A stretch of DNA of 64,000 nt from Scenedesmus sp. ARA3 (GCA_004335835.1 RWJK01001595.1:18964-82963), one strand, 5' to 3'. Shown: positions 35,794-46,914, counted from the stretch's first letter. Translations and numbers: made by a program. Notes: generated by a model not told the origin, from the letters alone.

Positions 35794-37607
35794 GTGTGCT
35801 TGGGCCTGTTGAGCAGCCTCTCACTGTCGGGGCTTCCCAGGGGGCTGTATGCTGTCACGTGCAGGCCCTGTGCGGCTGCCCAGCTGAGCAGCGCGCTGTT
35901 GGGCCAGTAGGGGTGCGCCTCGACCTGCATGGTGGGGCAGCACGGCGCCAGCAGCAGCAACAAATGAGCAAGCTTGTCTATGCCCGTTGCATGTGAAGGC
36001 CCATCTGCATGAACCCCAAACAACGTGAGGTTATGTTTGTGGGCTGAAGCCCTGCAGCATGCTGCTGTCTGTACAGTAGCCTGCTTACGGAAATTGACAC
36101 TGTACCTGCAGCACGGCCGGGCGTATCTTCAGCTGTGGGCTGTCCAGCAGCTGCTGCAGCTTGGCCCTGCTGAAGTTGCTGACACCGATGCTGCGGGTGA
36201 GGCCAGCTTCCACACACGCCTCCATTGCCGCCCAGGTCTCGCCAGTGCTGGGCGTCAGCACGGGGCCGCTGCAGCCTGTAACTGGCCTGCCAAAGAACAT
36301 AACAAGGCGGTTTCAGGGGTAAGGCAAATGCATGCACAGCTCAGCACATCACTAACCACGCGCCTTGGCCACTTCACAAGTGCAAGACCAGACACTGCAG
36401 GGGATGTTGGTCAGGTCGCGTCCAGCATATCCCCTAACAGGCGCATTTGTACCTGACCCCACTGCACGAGTGGCACCGTTGAGTCAGGCAGACAACACGA
36501 AAGGAACTGTCGCACCTGACAGCATAGCGCTGATACTGTGTATGTGTTGATTAACACAGCTGGCCTCACCAGTGGATCAGGTACAGGTCCAGGTATGTCA
36601 GCCGCAGCGCAGCCAGGCTGCGCCGCAGTGCTGCCTCCACGTTGCCGTGGTCGCTGTTCCTGCAAGCGCCAAGTGGTCATTCGCAGCAGCTGATCAGCCA
36701 GTAAGGCAGGAACAGGACCATACACTGACATGGCTGAAGCAAATTTGAACAACATGCACAAAGCAGGAGCAGCATGCCCTTAGGATGCATTGTATGCTTG
36801 CGCAGCGAGGGGCATCCACCAGAGTTTTGTGGTGATGAACAGCTGCTCGCGTGTGACCACACCCTCAGCCAGCAGCTCCTCCAGGGCAGCACCGACCTGC
36901 AGGGCCACCACACTACAGGTGAGTTTTTTCCAAAGTTCCAGCGGCAGCTGGCTTTGATTGGCTAGATGGTGCCTGAAATTATGGCTTCCTCTGGGCTCTA
37001 ACACTGTTACTGGCACCTGCAGCTCACCTCGTGCTCGTTGTTGTATGCTGCTGCGCAGTCGATGTGCCTGTAGCCGCAGCGCACCGCTGCCAGCACAGCA
37101 GCCCGCACCTGCCCTGGGCTGGACTTCCTGCAGCAGCAGGTGGCAACGCGGCTGGAACTCAGCAGCAGTTTGTCACATTACGAAATTGCAAAGTGATGCA
37201 AGCTGGATGCAGCACTGTGTGGCGTCCAGTGAACTGCTGTGCGGCACACTGGCACCGTGATCTGCACAGAAGCCCAGTGCTGCAGGACACACAAGTCTTC
37301 CTGCAGTCTTACATCATTGGCGGACTACGTTTGTCTCAAGATGACGAATTGCATTGCTGCATGCAGTACTGCATGCATTCCTGCAGAAGCTGCACACTCA
37401 CCAAGTGCCCAGCCCAACCAGCGGTATGTCGTAGCCACTGTTTAGTCGGGCAGTAGGCATGTCATTGACGAATGTGTAGCTGCCTGCTGCGTGCAGCTTT
37501 CGAAGGGCCTGCTCATTGGCAGCAGTTGCAGCCTGCAACTGCTGCTCCTGCTCCTGAGACAGGGCTGTCAGGCCCCTGTAGTCCTTGATGCGAATGGGCG
37601 AATTCAT
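31332..37607 (-). CDS. Tandem-fused double aldo/keto reductase
   Basis: Fifteen exons (37607-37402, 37127-37028, 36896-36820, 36659-36570, 36286-36106, 35924-35649, 35367-35296, 34897-34781, 34153-34027, 33763-33630, 33266-33126, 32837-32625, 32443-32246, 31919-31776, 31427-31332) join in phase to 723 residues holding two complete AKR barrels. Domain 1 has Asp92, Tyr97, Lys126, His157; domain 2 has Asp450, Tyr455, Lys484, His517, the family's catalytic tetrad. Both carry the coenzyme segment LPKS-x-NP-x-RI. The exon at 34153-34027 encodes the end of domain 1 ([12 protein letters not shown]) and the first strand of domain 2 (TAQLSS), so the join is built into one exon. Known: AKRs reduce aldehydes and ketones with NADPH. 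Alternative: two separate genes, domain 2 starting at an ATG at 34180. An ATG at 37751 could extend the N-terminus. Confidence 0.72.
33335..33480. repeat. Direct repeat around a TTGATTCAAC cluster in an AKR intron
   Basis: GAAGAGCATGCCACGGCTGC near 33340 recurs as GAAGAGCATGCCATGGCTGC near 33456. Between them the related strings TCAATTCAACC, TTGATTCAACC and TTGATTCAACA follow one another. The block lies in the intron between the first two exons of AKR domain 2 and contains no coding sequence. Confidence 0.6.
34233..34295 (-). other. Alternative terminal exon of AKR domain 1 (duplicate exon)
   Basis: A second copy of the exon beginning [11 protein letters not shown] starts at 34295, 142 bp before the one used in the fusion model. 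It has its own GCAG acceptor and correct phase after exon 8, but continues QLLAECHCI and stops at 34233. Splicing to this copy would end the protein after domain 1; skipping it would yield the double-domain protein. The flanking intron sequence is duplicated too, so this is a local tandem duplication. Confidence 0.6.
34421..34800. repeat. Diverged tandem duplication across an AKR exon end
   Basis: Two diverged copies lie about 225 bp apart: each has TTGCCTGGGAT, a GGGCAC block, and then the end of AKR exon 8 with its GTGGG donor (true border at 34781, copy at 34556). The copy keeps Trp-Leu-Ser-Glu-Gln codons and the donor but lacks the rest of the exon. Confidence 0.65.
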
Positions 37608-37892
37608 TCTGCCGTGAGCTTTGTAGCGTGTTTCACCCGGCTCTGCGTACAGTTCTGGGCAAAGGCGAGAGAAGCCGGGGGGCGAACCGTTTGATTGGTC
37701 CAAGGTGCCAGGGTAGGGTTGAGGGGTTTGCCAGGTTGTGAGCCATTTCAACGTGCATTTGCATCAATGAGTTATTTATTGTGACTTGTTCCACAGTTTC
37801 ATGGCTAGCTCTGACAACAGCAACGTCGACACGACACATCATGGCGTAGTCACAGCCTGTCTGGCAGCTCTGCTGGCCATATCAAGCGTAAC
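37608..37892. promoter_or_regulatory. Short divergent promoter region
   Basis: Only 285 bp separate the chosen ATG of the double aldo/keto reductase (reverse) from the ATG of the HEAT-like gene (forward), so both promoters and 5' leaders must share this space. A CCAAT string (GGACCAATC on the reverse strand, near 37695) may be a promoter element. If the AKR starts at 37751 instead, only 141 bp remain. Confidence 0.5.
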
Positions 37893-39489
37893 ATGGACGT
37901 ACACGAGCTCGAACAAGCAGTGGTCGAGCTAGTCGTTGCATCAACCGCAGCGCCAGAGGAGTTTGAAGCAGCATGGAGCTCACTGCTGGACTTCGTCACC
38001 CCTCACGAAGAGGAGCCAGGCCTACTGGCTGAGGCTTTGCTGAACGAAAGCGGCATACTCCAAGCTTTGAGGCAAAGCTATGAGCGGCAACGTGAGATCG
38101 GACGCAGGATGAAGCCAGCTGCATTAGCGGTAGGCAGTACACGTTGAACACCTGTCACCTGTCTTTCCACCCATCCCTGTTCCACCCCTTGCCTTGCATG
38201 CTTTATATGGGCAAAAGCTCAACGTCCTATGTAAGTGCTGCTCTCCCCCCACTCGGGCTACCTGAAGTGTGATGCCGATGTGAAGCCTCCTGCTTTGTGT
38301 GTGTCTGGACACCTCATCGTGCTGCAGGCAAGCAGGCAAGCAGCACGCGCCAGAAGGTGCTGCGCTGGCTACTGGACCTGCTGCCTCAGCTGCAGCCGGG
38401 GCAGCTGGCACAATTCGTGCCTGCAGTCTTCCAAGCAGCGCGGTATCACATGCTGAATGAGGAAAACGCCACACCCAGGTGCGACACAGCAGCCGTAGCA
38501 GTGCACTCGCCCTCACCTGTGCTCAGGCTTGCCACCTAGTTTGAGGAACTGCAAGATTGCACAGCTGGAGGCCTTGGCCAGTCACAGTCATGCCGTGCAG
38601 CTGAAACGAAGTGACATTCCTCACCATGCTGACTTGTAAACAACTGCCGTGCTGTGTCTTGCGGCTGGCAGGGTCTATGCTCTGGAGCTGCTGTCGCTGC
38701 TGCTGCAGCTGATACAGGAAGGCCAGCTGCAGCAGGACCTACTGCCGGAGCCCCCAGCTGCATTAGCACCCCTCCTGCAGCGCATCTTCCTTTCATCTGA
38801 GGCACGCAAGTCAAAGCAGCTGCGCGCTGCACTACTGGGCACGCTGGGCCAGATCCTGCAGCTCTCCAGCTTTCCTGCAAGCGTTCCTGCAAGCAGCCGC
38901 CGCGCTGCAGCCGCCGGCAGCCAGGCAGCCGCAGGTGGTGGGCGGCTGCAGGGGGTTGAGCCACTGAGCCGGCATTGGCTGCTGGAGATGTGTAAGGGGG
39001 AGTTGCAGGGCCCTGCTGGGCGGCTGGCTGCTGCTGAGGCGCATGAGGGTGCAATCGAGGGCATGACATCAGCTCTGGCGCTGATGGAGGTACGAAGTTG
39101 ATTGGTTGGGATGTATGCTAGTGATTCAATGCCAGATGGGTGCATGTGTGCGTGTATTGGTCATGGGGGGCCTGCATGCAGGGACAGCCTGCAAAGTGCT
39201 GCTTGGTGTGTTGGACGAGCCCTGTCTGCCTACCTTTGCTGCTGTTGGCCAACCCTGTCACTGCCTGCTGCTGCTGCTGCTCTGTGCAGCCTGGCGAGGC
39301 AGCACCGGAGCTGGAGGCGCTGCTGGCCGTGGTGCTGTCACTGCTGCAGGAGCTGGCAGCAGCAGTACGATCCATCTCACGCAGCCACATGCAGTACGGC
39401 CGCTACAAAGCAGCACTGCACTGCCTGCGGCGCTTAGGGCCTCGCTTTGTGGCGGCAGGCCTGCTGACTCAGCAAGCTGGGCAGGCTGC

Positions 39490-39542
<53 letters not shown>

Positions 39543-39994
39543 TTGCTGCTGCTGTGCTGTTGGAGAGGCTGCTGGAGGTGACTGCCAGCAGCGTCAACAA
39601 GGACATGCGCAATGCGGCAGAGGCAGCCATGTCGGCAACGGCCGCGATGGTGAGAAAAAATGCTACAAGCGATTGGCGGCTGCGTTGCATTCATTGGAGG
39701 GGGTGTGGGCAGCTGTCAAGCGCGTCACATCTGGTCTAGCCGCCAATGCTGCGGCAGTAACAGTAACAGTAAGTGCAGTAACAGGAGCAGTAAGTGCAGT
39801 AACAAGCACACAACTGTGCTGTGGTTAATCTTCACTATCATACACCAAGCACAGCCCCGCCACCTTGTTTGTGTGTTGTGCCCTGCTGCCAGGTGGCCCA
39901 GGAGCTGCTGGCATCCCGCAGCCCACACGGCGCTGCAGTGCTGGCCAGCATCGTGGGCAGCTGCAGCGCACACCTGGCGGGCATTGGGCCAGCC

Positions 39995-40031
<37 letters not shown>

Positions 40032-40456
40032 GCGGCGGCGGCGGCTGGATGCGTGGCGCTGTTGAGGTTTTGGGCAAGCTGTGCCCTGCTGTGGCGGCCT
40101 ACCAGGGAGCTCAGGTGCAACATCACACCATTGTGTTGGTGATGCAGCAGTGGCATTGACGCTGCTGCTGGTGGTGTCGCTGTAGCCCTTGAACAGCACG
40201 GGTGTGCCGGAGAGGGTGGGGTGGGGTGGGCTGAGGGGTGGCTGGCTGCAGATGAACAGCTTGCTAGTAATGCTTGCCGCAACCATGCCCTGCATGTGCA
40301 GCAGCAGCATTGCTTGCATACCTTGCTGCATCATCAAATGAGCGGCCCTGTCGGTGCTTCCTGTAGCAGTGTGCGCCTCTCCTGGCTGGCAGCAGCTGCT
40401 GCTGGCCTGCTGAGCTCTGTCGACAATCTTGGAGACCTCCAAGTCCCATTGAATAG
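37893..40456 (+). CDS. HEAT-like helical protein, resembles the DNA-PKcs N-terminus (3' end unresolved)
   Basis: Exons 37893-38129, 38336-38478, 38672-39089, 39290-39649, 39893-40114 and 40302-40456 join in phase to about 510 residues. The product is almost all amphipathic helix pairs, such as KVLRWLLDLLPQLQPGQL and VYALELLSLLLQLIQEGQL, with a polyGln run (39491-39540) and a Ser/Gly run. Inferred from memory: order and spacing of helices resemble the first HEAT repeats of DNA-PKcs (an ALDLLIKLLQ-like helix after a short loop, then a GELK-like and a Tyr-Ala-x-x-LRLF-like helix). The chain is far shorter than the 4100 residues of that kinase, so it would be a fragment. After 40456 a further exon at 40603 starts in phase but then seems to change frame (KQGAMAPAEEAG lies in another frame), so the end is broken or misassembled. 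The second exon start could be 38333. Confidence 0.5.
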
Positions 40457-41083
40457 GTGAGTGCTGCTGCAGCTCTGTTGTGCTTGATCTACTGCATTTG
40501 GGGCGATCAGGACAGACATTGAGTTGCTTGCATGATGGGCGCAACGGCAGGGACTGGGGGGAGGGGGGCAGGGGAAGGCTGACACCTGAGGTGTGGTTGC
40601 AGGACCGGCTATGCAGAGCAATGCTTGTTGCACATCTGCCACGGCCACAACACAGAAGCAGGGCGCCATGGCACCAGCAGAAGAAGCTGGCAGAACCCTG
40701 CAGATGCTCTGGCGGACGACACAGCAGAGCTGCATGCTGCTGGTAGCAGCCTTACATGGGTCTTCTTCCTGCAGCAAGATGTGAGGCGATCATTGCTGGT
40801 GGGTAACATTGTGAGCAGCCCAAACAGCCTGATTTACTCACTACACTATGCTACAAGCATTGGAGCGTCATGGCACTGGGTTTGTGTGCAGTATTTGCTT
40901 ATGGGTGGATTGCGTGTGTTGTGAGTTTGGCATGCATGCAGCGCTGTTCACCTTGCACCAAACAGCTGCATGTGGATTCCTGACAGGCGCATCGGTCGGT
41001 GCACCAGATATTGCATATGCTAGCAGATCCCTGTGCAAAATGTATGCCTGCTACTGCACGTAACGAAGTGCATGCTGCTGGTG

Positions 41084-41124
<41 letters not shown>

Positions 41125-41142
41125 ATGCAGAAGAATGCTTGC

Positions 41143-41556
41143 GGCGGAGCAGCATGGGCAGCAGCCAGCAGGTGATGTGGAGACCTGCTGCACCTCCAGC
41201 AGCGGGACGCACACTGGGCAGCAGCAGCACACGAGCATGCGGCAGCGCTTGATGCTCTGGTGCAGCAGCTGGGTGTAGTTGGTGGCAAACGCATCATCCC
41301 TGACTCTCATGTGGAGCAGCAGTGTGCTGCTGGCCTGGAGATGTGCAGGGCGCTGGCAGCAGCAGCACCGCTGCCGGTGGCGTGCAACAACCCCGGCTGC
41401 GAGAACCTGGCTGGAGTCTGCGAGACAGCGGCTGCCAGCAAGCGCTGTGCTGATTGCAAGTGCCGCTACTGCAGCGCTGCCTGCCAGACGGCTGACAGGC
41501 GGCGGCATAAGCGGGCATGCCGATGCATGGCTGCTGCTGGCGAGACCTGCGTGTGA
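41143..41556 (+). pseudogene. Stray MYND zinc-finger tail, duplicate of the 3' end of the next gene
   Basis: The frame LLHLQQRDAHWAAA, then LEMCRALAAAAPLPVACNNP and a complete MYND finger, ends at a TGA at 41554. It is clearly paralogous, base by base, to 45900-46293 of the MYND gene downstream. All eight or so Cys/His ligands are present (CNNPGC, CADC, CRYC, then HKRAC). Nothing like the upstream exons of that gene precedes it, and the frame is closed by a stop near 41170. It is therefore either a 5'-truncated copy or the last exon of the preceding HEAT-like gene; I find no phase-consistent link. Confidence 0.6.
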
Positions 41557-42678
41557 TCATGTTTGGCGCACATCACTTCACTGTTGTTGAATTGCTTCAA
41601 TGGTGTGTGTATCGGCTCTTGCATCAAGTCCAGTGCGTCAAGGGGCCGCACTGCAGTGTTGCGACAGCAGCCAGCTTGAGGTGACGCCTTAGGTGAGGCA
41701 AAAGGCTGTAAAGACAGACAGTGACGCAGCGTTTGAACCGCTTGTGAGCTATGGTTTGAATCAGATTGTGATGGCGATGAGGTGCGTAAGCTGCGACGGA
41801 CGGTGGTGGAAATGAGTGCCGCCCATATGTGCACACCATCATCATGCACCTTGATTGATCATCAGGTGCTGGCGAGCTGGGCTGGCAAAGTACTCCAAGC
41901 AGAACCGTTTGCATCATCGCCTGGCGTGGCCTGGTCCTCCAGTGACATTCAAGTTGTTGTGTAGCAGTATCTGCTGCTGCACTCAGCACAGGTGGCCTGG
42001 GCTATGTAGCCCAGCTAGTCACGAGCGGAGCTCCACGTTTTACCAAGTTTTACCCTTTTCTGAGGAGTTCACAAGCGGCGTGTGTACGCCCTGTAACGTT
42101 TCCCCATTAGATAAGTTTCGATAGGTACATGTGTTGATGTTTCTACACCTGCCAGGTGTTTGCCTGGGCTATCCAGTCAGCAGCAGTACGAAACAACGGG
42201 AGAATCTGTCGTGCACCTAAGCGTGCGATGCTACGTCACATCAAAGTTTCTGCCAAAAGTCACAACATTCCCCTTGAACTTAGAAACGGGCCATGTGAGC
42301 CGCTACATCGCTTGCGACACAATCGTGTGACTGCGGCTTGGAGCTGCTCAGTGAGGCGCAGGGGATGATGAAGCCTACGATGCAAAGCAGTTACTGATAA
42401 GCACAGCTTATTGCTTTGTAGCGGACGTGTGCTGCTATCTGCCGAAGCAAAGGAGGTTAGGGCTCTTTTGGTTTCAAAACCCCTCAGGTTCTGCTGTTTT
42501 GCCTTCCCTCAGTGCATGCCAAAGTCGACACAGCAACACGAGCAGGCCTTCTTATACGCCAACAAAAAATCTTTTATGTGTTCGAGTCTCGTTGCAACAG
42601 CGATCATCACCGGTGTGCCATGATTGGACACCAGCAGACACGTAACTGAACCAAGCTGTCAGAAGCGCAGGCAGCAAC
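41557..42678. other. Intergenic, no gene seen
   Basis: This is the upstream region of the MYND gene that starts at 42679. Short frames here have no motif. No repeat or RNA fold was recognised. Confidence 0.45.
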
Positions 42679-45600
42679 ATGCCCCCCAGGCCTCAGGTGC
42701 AGCAGCATGAGCAGATGCTGCTTGGCCTCGAGGCCAAAGCACGCAGACTACATGCACTGCTGCAGAGCGAACCAGCCTCTCAGTTGCTGCAGCAGGCCCC
42801 AACTGCTGCTGATTTCATGCCTGAGCAGCAAGAGTTCATAGCATGCTGTGGTATGCTTTTGACAGACGTTGCTGCAGCAGCTGTTCAACTGCGTGCACAA
42901 GTAGCAGCACCAGCAGCAGCAGCAGCAGCAGCACCACCACCAGCAGCAGCAGCAGCAGCAGTACCAGCGCCAGGCCGCATGCTAGGCCTGCTGCTGCGTC
43001 AAAAGGCAGCCCACAGCGCAGGCACCCTGCTGGCTTGGCTGCAGCAGCGGCCAGAGGCGCTGCGCTTTGACCTGATGCAGCAGACGGCGCATGCCAACAG
43101 AGGAGCTGTCGAGCCGTTCACCACTGCAGCTGTGTGGCTGCAGGCTAGCGACTGGTTGGTCATCATGGCCAAAGAACTTGGCAAAGCTGAGCAGGCTCCT
43201 GAGCCAGGCTGCAGTGTAGCAGCCCTGGCAGCAGCAATGCTGCAGCAGCTGGTGCAGTCAGGTGCGCGCCTGGCAGTTGTGGTGTTGGCTTGTTGGCTGC
43301 AGGTATAGGCATGCTGCTGCTGCTGCAGTGTTGCGCCCTCCCAGGCTGCATTGCAATCACAGTTGGAGAGTTTACACTGCGTAGGTGTATGTCTTGTGTT
43401 GTATATGGGGAAGACAGCTGCTTCCACAAAACATGCTGCGCAGCAAAACACCAGCAAGGCCTCACACCTGCCAGCCACCTGGTTGCCGGCAACACTGTTT
43501 CAATTGCTCTGCTGCTGCTGCTGTTGCGGCTGCTGCTGATCATGCAGGGCTGCTCAGCAGCATGCATGCCAGCCTAGTGCCGCTGGTGCAGGCCATCACG
43601 CAGCAGTGGAGCATCACCCCTGGGGACTGGACGCCACATCACTGGGTGTTTGACGCCGCACGTTCCCTGATGTTGTTGACAGACATTTGCTGCCGCCGCG
43701 CACGTGAGCTGGTGCCTGCTGCACTGCAGCACACTGCATTGCAAGGGGTGGTGCAGATGCTACAACAGTTGCAGGACTGCGCAGCGTTACTGCCAGCTTC
43801 AACCCCAGGCACAGGTGCAGCCGGCAGCAGCAGCAGCCCCTATGCAGCGTACATTGATACTCAGTGTGCTGCGACAGGGCTGGTCAGCCGGCTGCATATG
43901 TTCTCCAAACAGCAGCAGCTGCCGGCAGGTTCAGCAGCGCAGGTGGAGCAGCTGCTGCTCGACCAGGCAGTGCAGGGATTGCTGCTGCACCCCCTGGTTG
44001 CCTTTGCCTCGCTGCTACACCAGTACCATTAGGCGCAGCAGCAGCAGCGGCAGCAGCAGCAGTTGAGGCCAGGTGCAATGCTGCAGCTGCTGCCCATCCC
44101 TGCCTTCCACGAAGACATGCTGCCGCCAGGTCGCCAGGCATACCTGGATGCAGCAGCAGCAGTGATGCAGGAGGACCTTTGCCAGCAGCAGGGGGGCGCC
44201 GTTGCGTGGTCCATGTGGAAACGTGCTGACATGGCTGTGAGTGTGCTTGAAGCCGGCTTGCGGAAATGGCAGTGCCGCGGTTGCCAGCAGCAGGCGTGCA
44301 GCAATGCTATGCTGTCAGCAGCTGCTGTGCGCCTGGTGCTGGAGCTGCAGCTGCTGGTTGCTGATGCAGTGCAGCAGCAGCACCAGCACCACCACCATCA
44401 GCAGCAGCAGCAGCAGCAGCCGGGACTACAAGCTGCTAACCACTTGCTGTCAGCCTTGAACAACCTGCTGTTGGCGCAGATTCTGCAAGCCATGCAGTGC
44501 AATGGTGGCGGCTGCATGCCGCCCGAGGTGCTGCAGCAGGCAGGGCTGCAGCTGCTGCAGGCGCTGGCAGCGCCCGTGCAGCTGCCCAAGCTGTGCAGCA
44601 GGCAGGCAGCCCCAGGCCAAGCGCTATCCGTGATACGTGACAGCTCTCAGCAGCTGTATGCACTGAGGGCTGCTGCAAAGGGCGCTCCACCCATGGAGGA
44701 TGGCTCAACTGGTATGCTGCCTTGGTGGCTGCTACCATGCACTGCAGTTGCTTTTACTTTACACTCCACGGCCGCCAGGCAGTCTTGCTCTTGGAAGAGC
44801 ATGCAGATGAGAGGGCATGAAATCCCTGCAGTAATGAAGTTTGCTCTGGTTTGTCATCACCTATGCTGCTTGGTTTAGCATGCAGCTAGCTGCCACATCC
44901 ATCCATCCATCCTAGCATGTTGCATGACGAGCAGTTCCTCTTCTTTAGTATGACAGGACATTAGCAGCTACTGAGCCTCCTTTCCTCCCCGTTTGTCCTG
45001 CAAACGCTGTTGCTGTTCTTTCCTGCAGCAGCACAGCATGGCCATCTGACCGCCCTGGCAGCAGCACACCCGGAGGCGTACACAGCCCTCATCAACTGCT
45101 GCATGCGCTCAGACCAGCTGCAATCACAGGACATGCTGGCAGCTGCTCAGCTGCTGGCACCTGCAGTGGATGCTGTGCTGGGGTCTGCGGCAGCACTGGC
45201 TGACACAGCAGCAGTGGCTGGCCTGGCGTCTGCCCTGACCAGCCTGGTCAAGCGGGCAGTGCAGTTCATCAAAGCAGCAGCAAGCATGCAGCAGGAGCAG
45301 CCGCCGACAGCAGCAGCGCCGGAAGCTGCTGCATACTTCCTGGCGGCAGCCCCCAGGATACTTCAAGCGCTGTTCCATTTGCAAGATGTGGATTGCACAG
45401 CCGCAATGCTTGCTTCCAGCAGCAGCAGCCAGCTGCATGCCAGCGCTGTGCTGCTGGCTGTGGTGTTTGCGCGCAGCATTGTGCAGCTGGCAGATGCCAT
45501 GGAGGCAGCAGGGCCACAGCTGCTGTTTGACTCGCTGGTAGCTCACCCGGCTTTCTGCGTGCAGTGGATGCCAGGGGTCGATGGCAGTATGTTACTGGCA

Positions 45601-45794
45601 CAGTTGGGCCCTGCTGTGGAAGGTCAGCACAACATGAATGCTGAAGGCCAGTGGCAAGAGGTGTGGCAGCAATGCGTGCTGGGTGCAACAATGAGCGTGT
45701 GGGCCATGATTGACAGCGTCACCTCCCCATCATCAGCAGCAGCAGCATCCAACGGCGCAGGCAGCACAGCTGGCCAAGCTAGCAGTGATAGAGC

Positions 45795-45829
<35 letters not shown>

Positions 45830-46293
45830 CAGCCATGGGCACTGCTGCAGAAAGCAGCAGGAGGGGCGAGGTAGAGTCCAGCAGCAGGGGCACCGGGCAG
45901 CAGCAGGTGAAGTGGGGTTACTTGCTGGACCTGCAGCAGTTAAGCCCACGCTGGGCAGCAGCAGTGGCTGAGTATCGCGTGGTGTTTGAATCTATGGACC
46001 AGCAGGCATTTGAAGATGGTGAAGGCGACACACTTGAAGCGTCTCTTTTCGGGCAGCAGTATGCAGCTGCCCTGGAGATGTGCAGAGCGCTGGCCGCAGC
46101 AGCACCGCTGCCTGTCGTGTGCAACAACCCAGGCTGCGAGAACCTGGCTGGAGTCAGTGAGGCAGCAGCTGCCAGCAAGGCGTGTGCTGGTTGCCGCTGC
46201 CGCTACTGCAGCGCTGCCTGCCAGACAGCTGACTGGCGGCGGCATAAGCGGGCATGCCGGCTACTGGCTGCTGCTGAGGAGGTATGCGTGTGA
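42679..46293 (+). CDS. MYND zinc-finger protein with an in-frame TAG
   Basis: Exons 42679-43261, 43548-44711 and 45029-46293 join in phase to 1003 codons. The body is helical and rich in Ala, Gln and Leu with no known enzyme motif. The C-terminus from residue 947 is a MYND-type finger: CNNPGC, CAGCRCRYC, SAAC, WRRHKRAC. Known: MYND fingers bind proline-rich partner peptides; chlorophytes carry many proteins with a C-terminal finger of this kind. Odd: codon 356 (44030-44032) is TAG, and the same frame continues open on both sides, just before a CAG run. The TAG may be a C-to-T change of a CAG, a sequencing error, the end of a truncated protein, or lie in an unrecognised intron (CATTAG could be an acceptor). 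A separate downstream start would be ATG 44078. Confidence 0.68.
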
Positions 46294-46770
46294 TCTTGGG
46301 ACGCCCACCTTAATTTGAATGTTTTGAGGGGTCTGACTTTATGCAAATAACAAAGTTTTGCTGTTCCCCCATAAAAGGCATGGGCAGCGAGTCGTCATGA
46401 CAGCAGACCATTGCAACCGATGTCGATGCTGTTGTTACTTGTTGTTGTCGGAGTGATTGCACTGGTGTGTTGTGTGACGAACAGTGAAGGCATAATGCAA
46501 TTGTCCTCTGGGCAGACATAGAGGTGGTACCGGTGTGCGTGTTCTTTTTGCAGTACGTTCAACGGCGCATGTCGTGTTTTGACAAAGTCACTTGGCGGCC
46601 AGCTTTGCCGCTGCCAAGGCAGGTGTGCAGCAGGCGTGCACTGCACAAATGATGCGGATGCATCTGGTATCGTTTGTTGTGATCCAGGGGTTTGCAGCTC
46701 TGGGCGGACACGTGCATTGCGCGCTATAGTTGCGATGCAATGATGACATCACCATGATGCATGCTGTGCT

Positions 46771-46810
46771 CATGTGTACTCACGTGTACTCACGTGTACT
46801 CACGTGCTCC
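46771..46810. repeat. Fourfold decamer with CACGTG cores
   Basis: One CATGTGTACT followed by two CACGTGTACT units and a CACGTGCTCC unit lie head to tail. CACGTG is the palindromic G-box/E-box core. It lies between convergent genes, so a promoter role is not obvious. Confidence 0.7.
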
Positions 46811-46909
46811 AAAGTTTTGGGCAGAACGTATCTGCCGCCACGTTGGGACACTCATGTTCATCCTTCTTCTGAATACGTTGATGTGCAAGCCCACGATGCT
46901 TGTGCTTGA

Positions 46910-46914
46910 TGTAA
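46910..46914 (+). terminator. Candidate TGTAA poly(A) signal of the MYND gene
   Basis: TGTAA occurs about 620 bases after the stop codon. This is long but acceptable for chlorophyte 3' untranslated regions; no earlier forward TGTAA was noticed. Confidence 0.3.

Noticed and set aside
44030..44032. TAG reassigned to Gln as in some green algae
   Set aside because: Other genes here use TAG as a true terminal stop (for example BTB, plastid protein, methyltransferase), so a changed code is unlikely.
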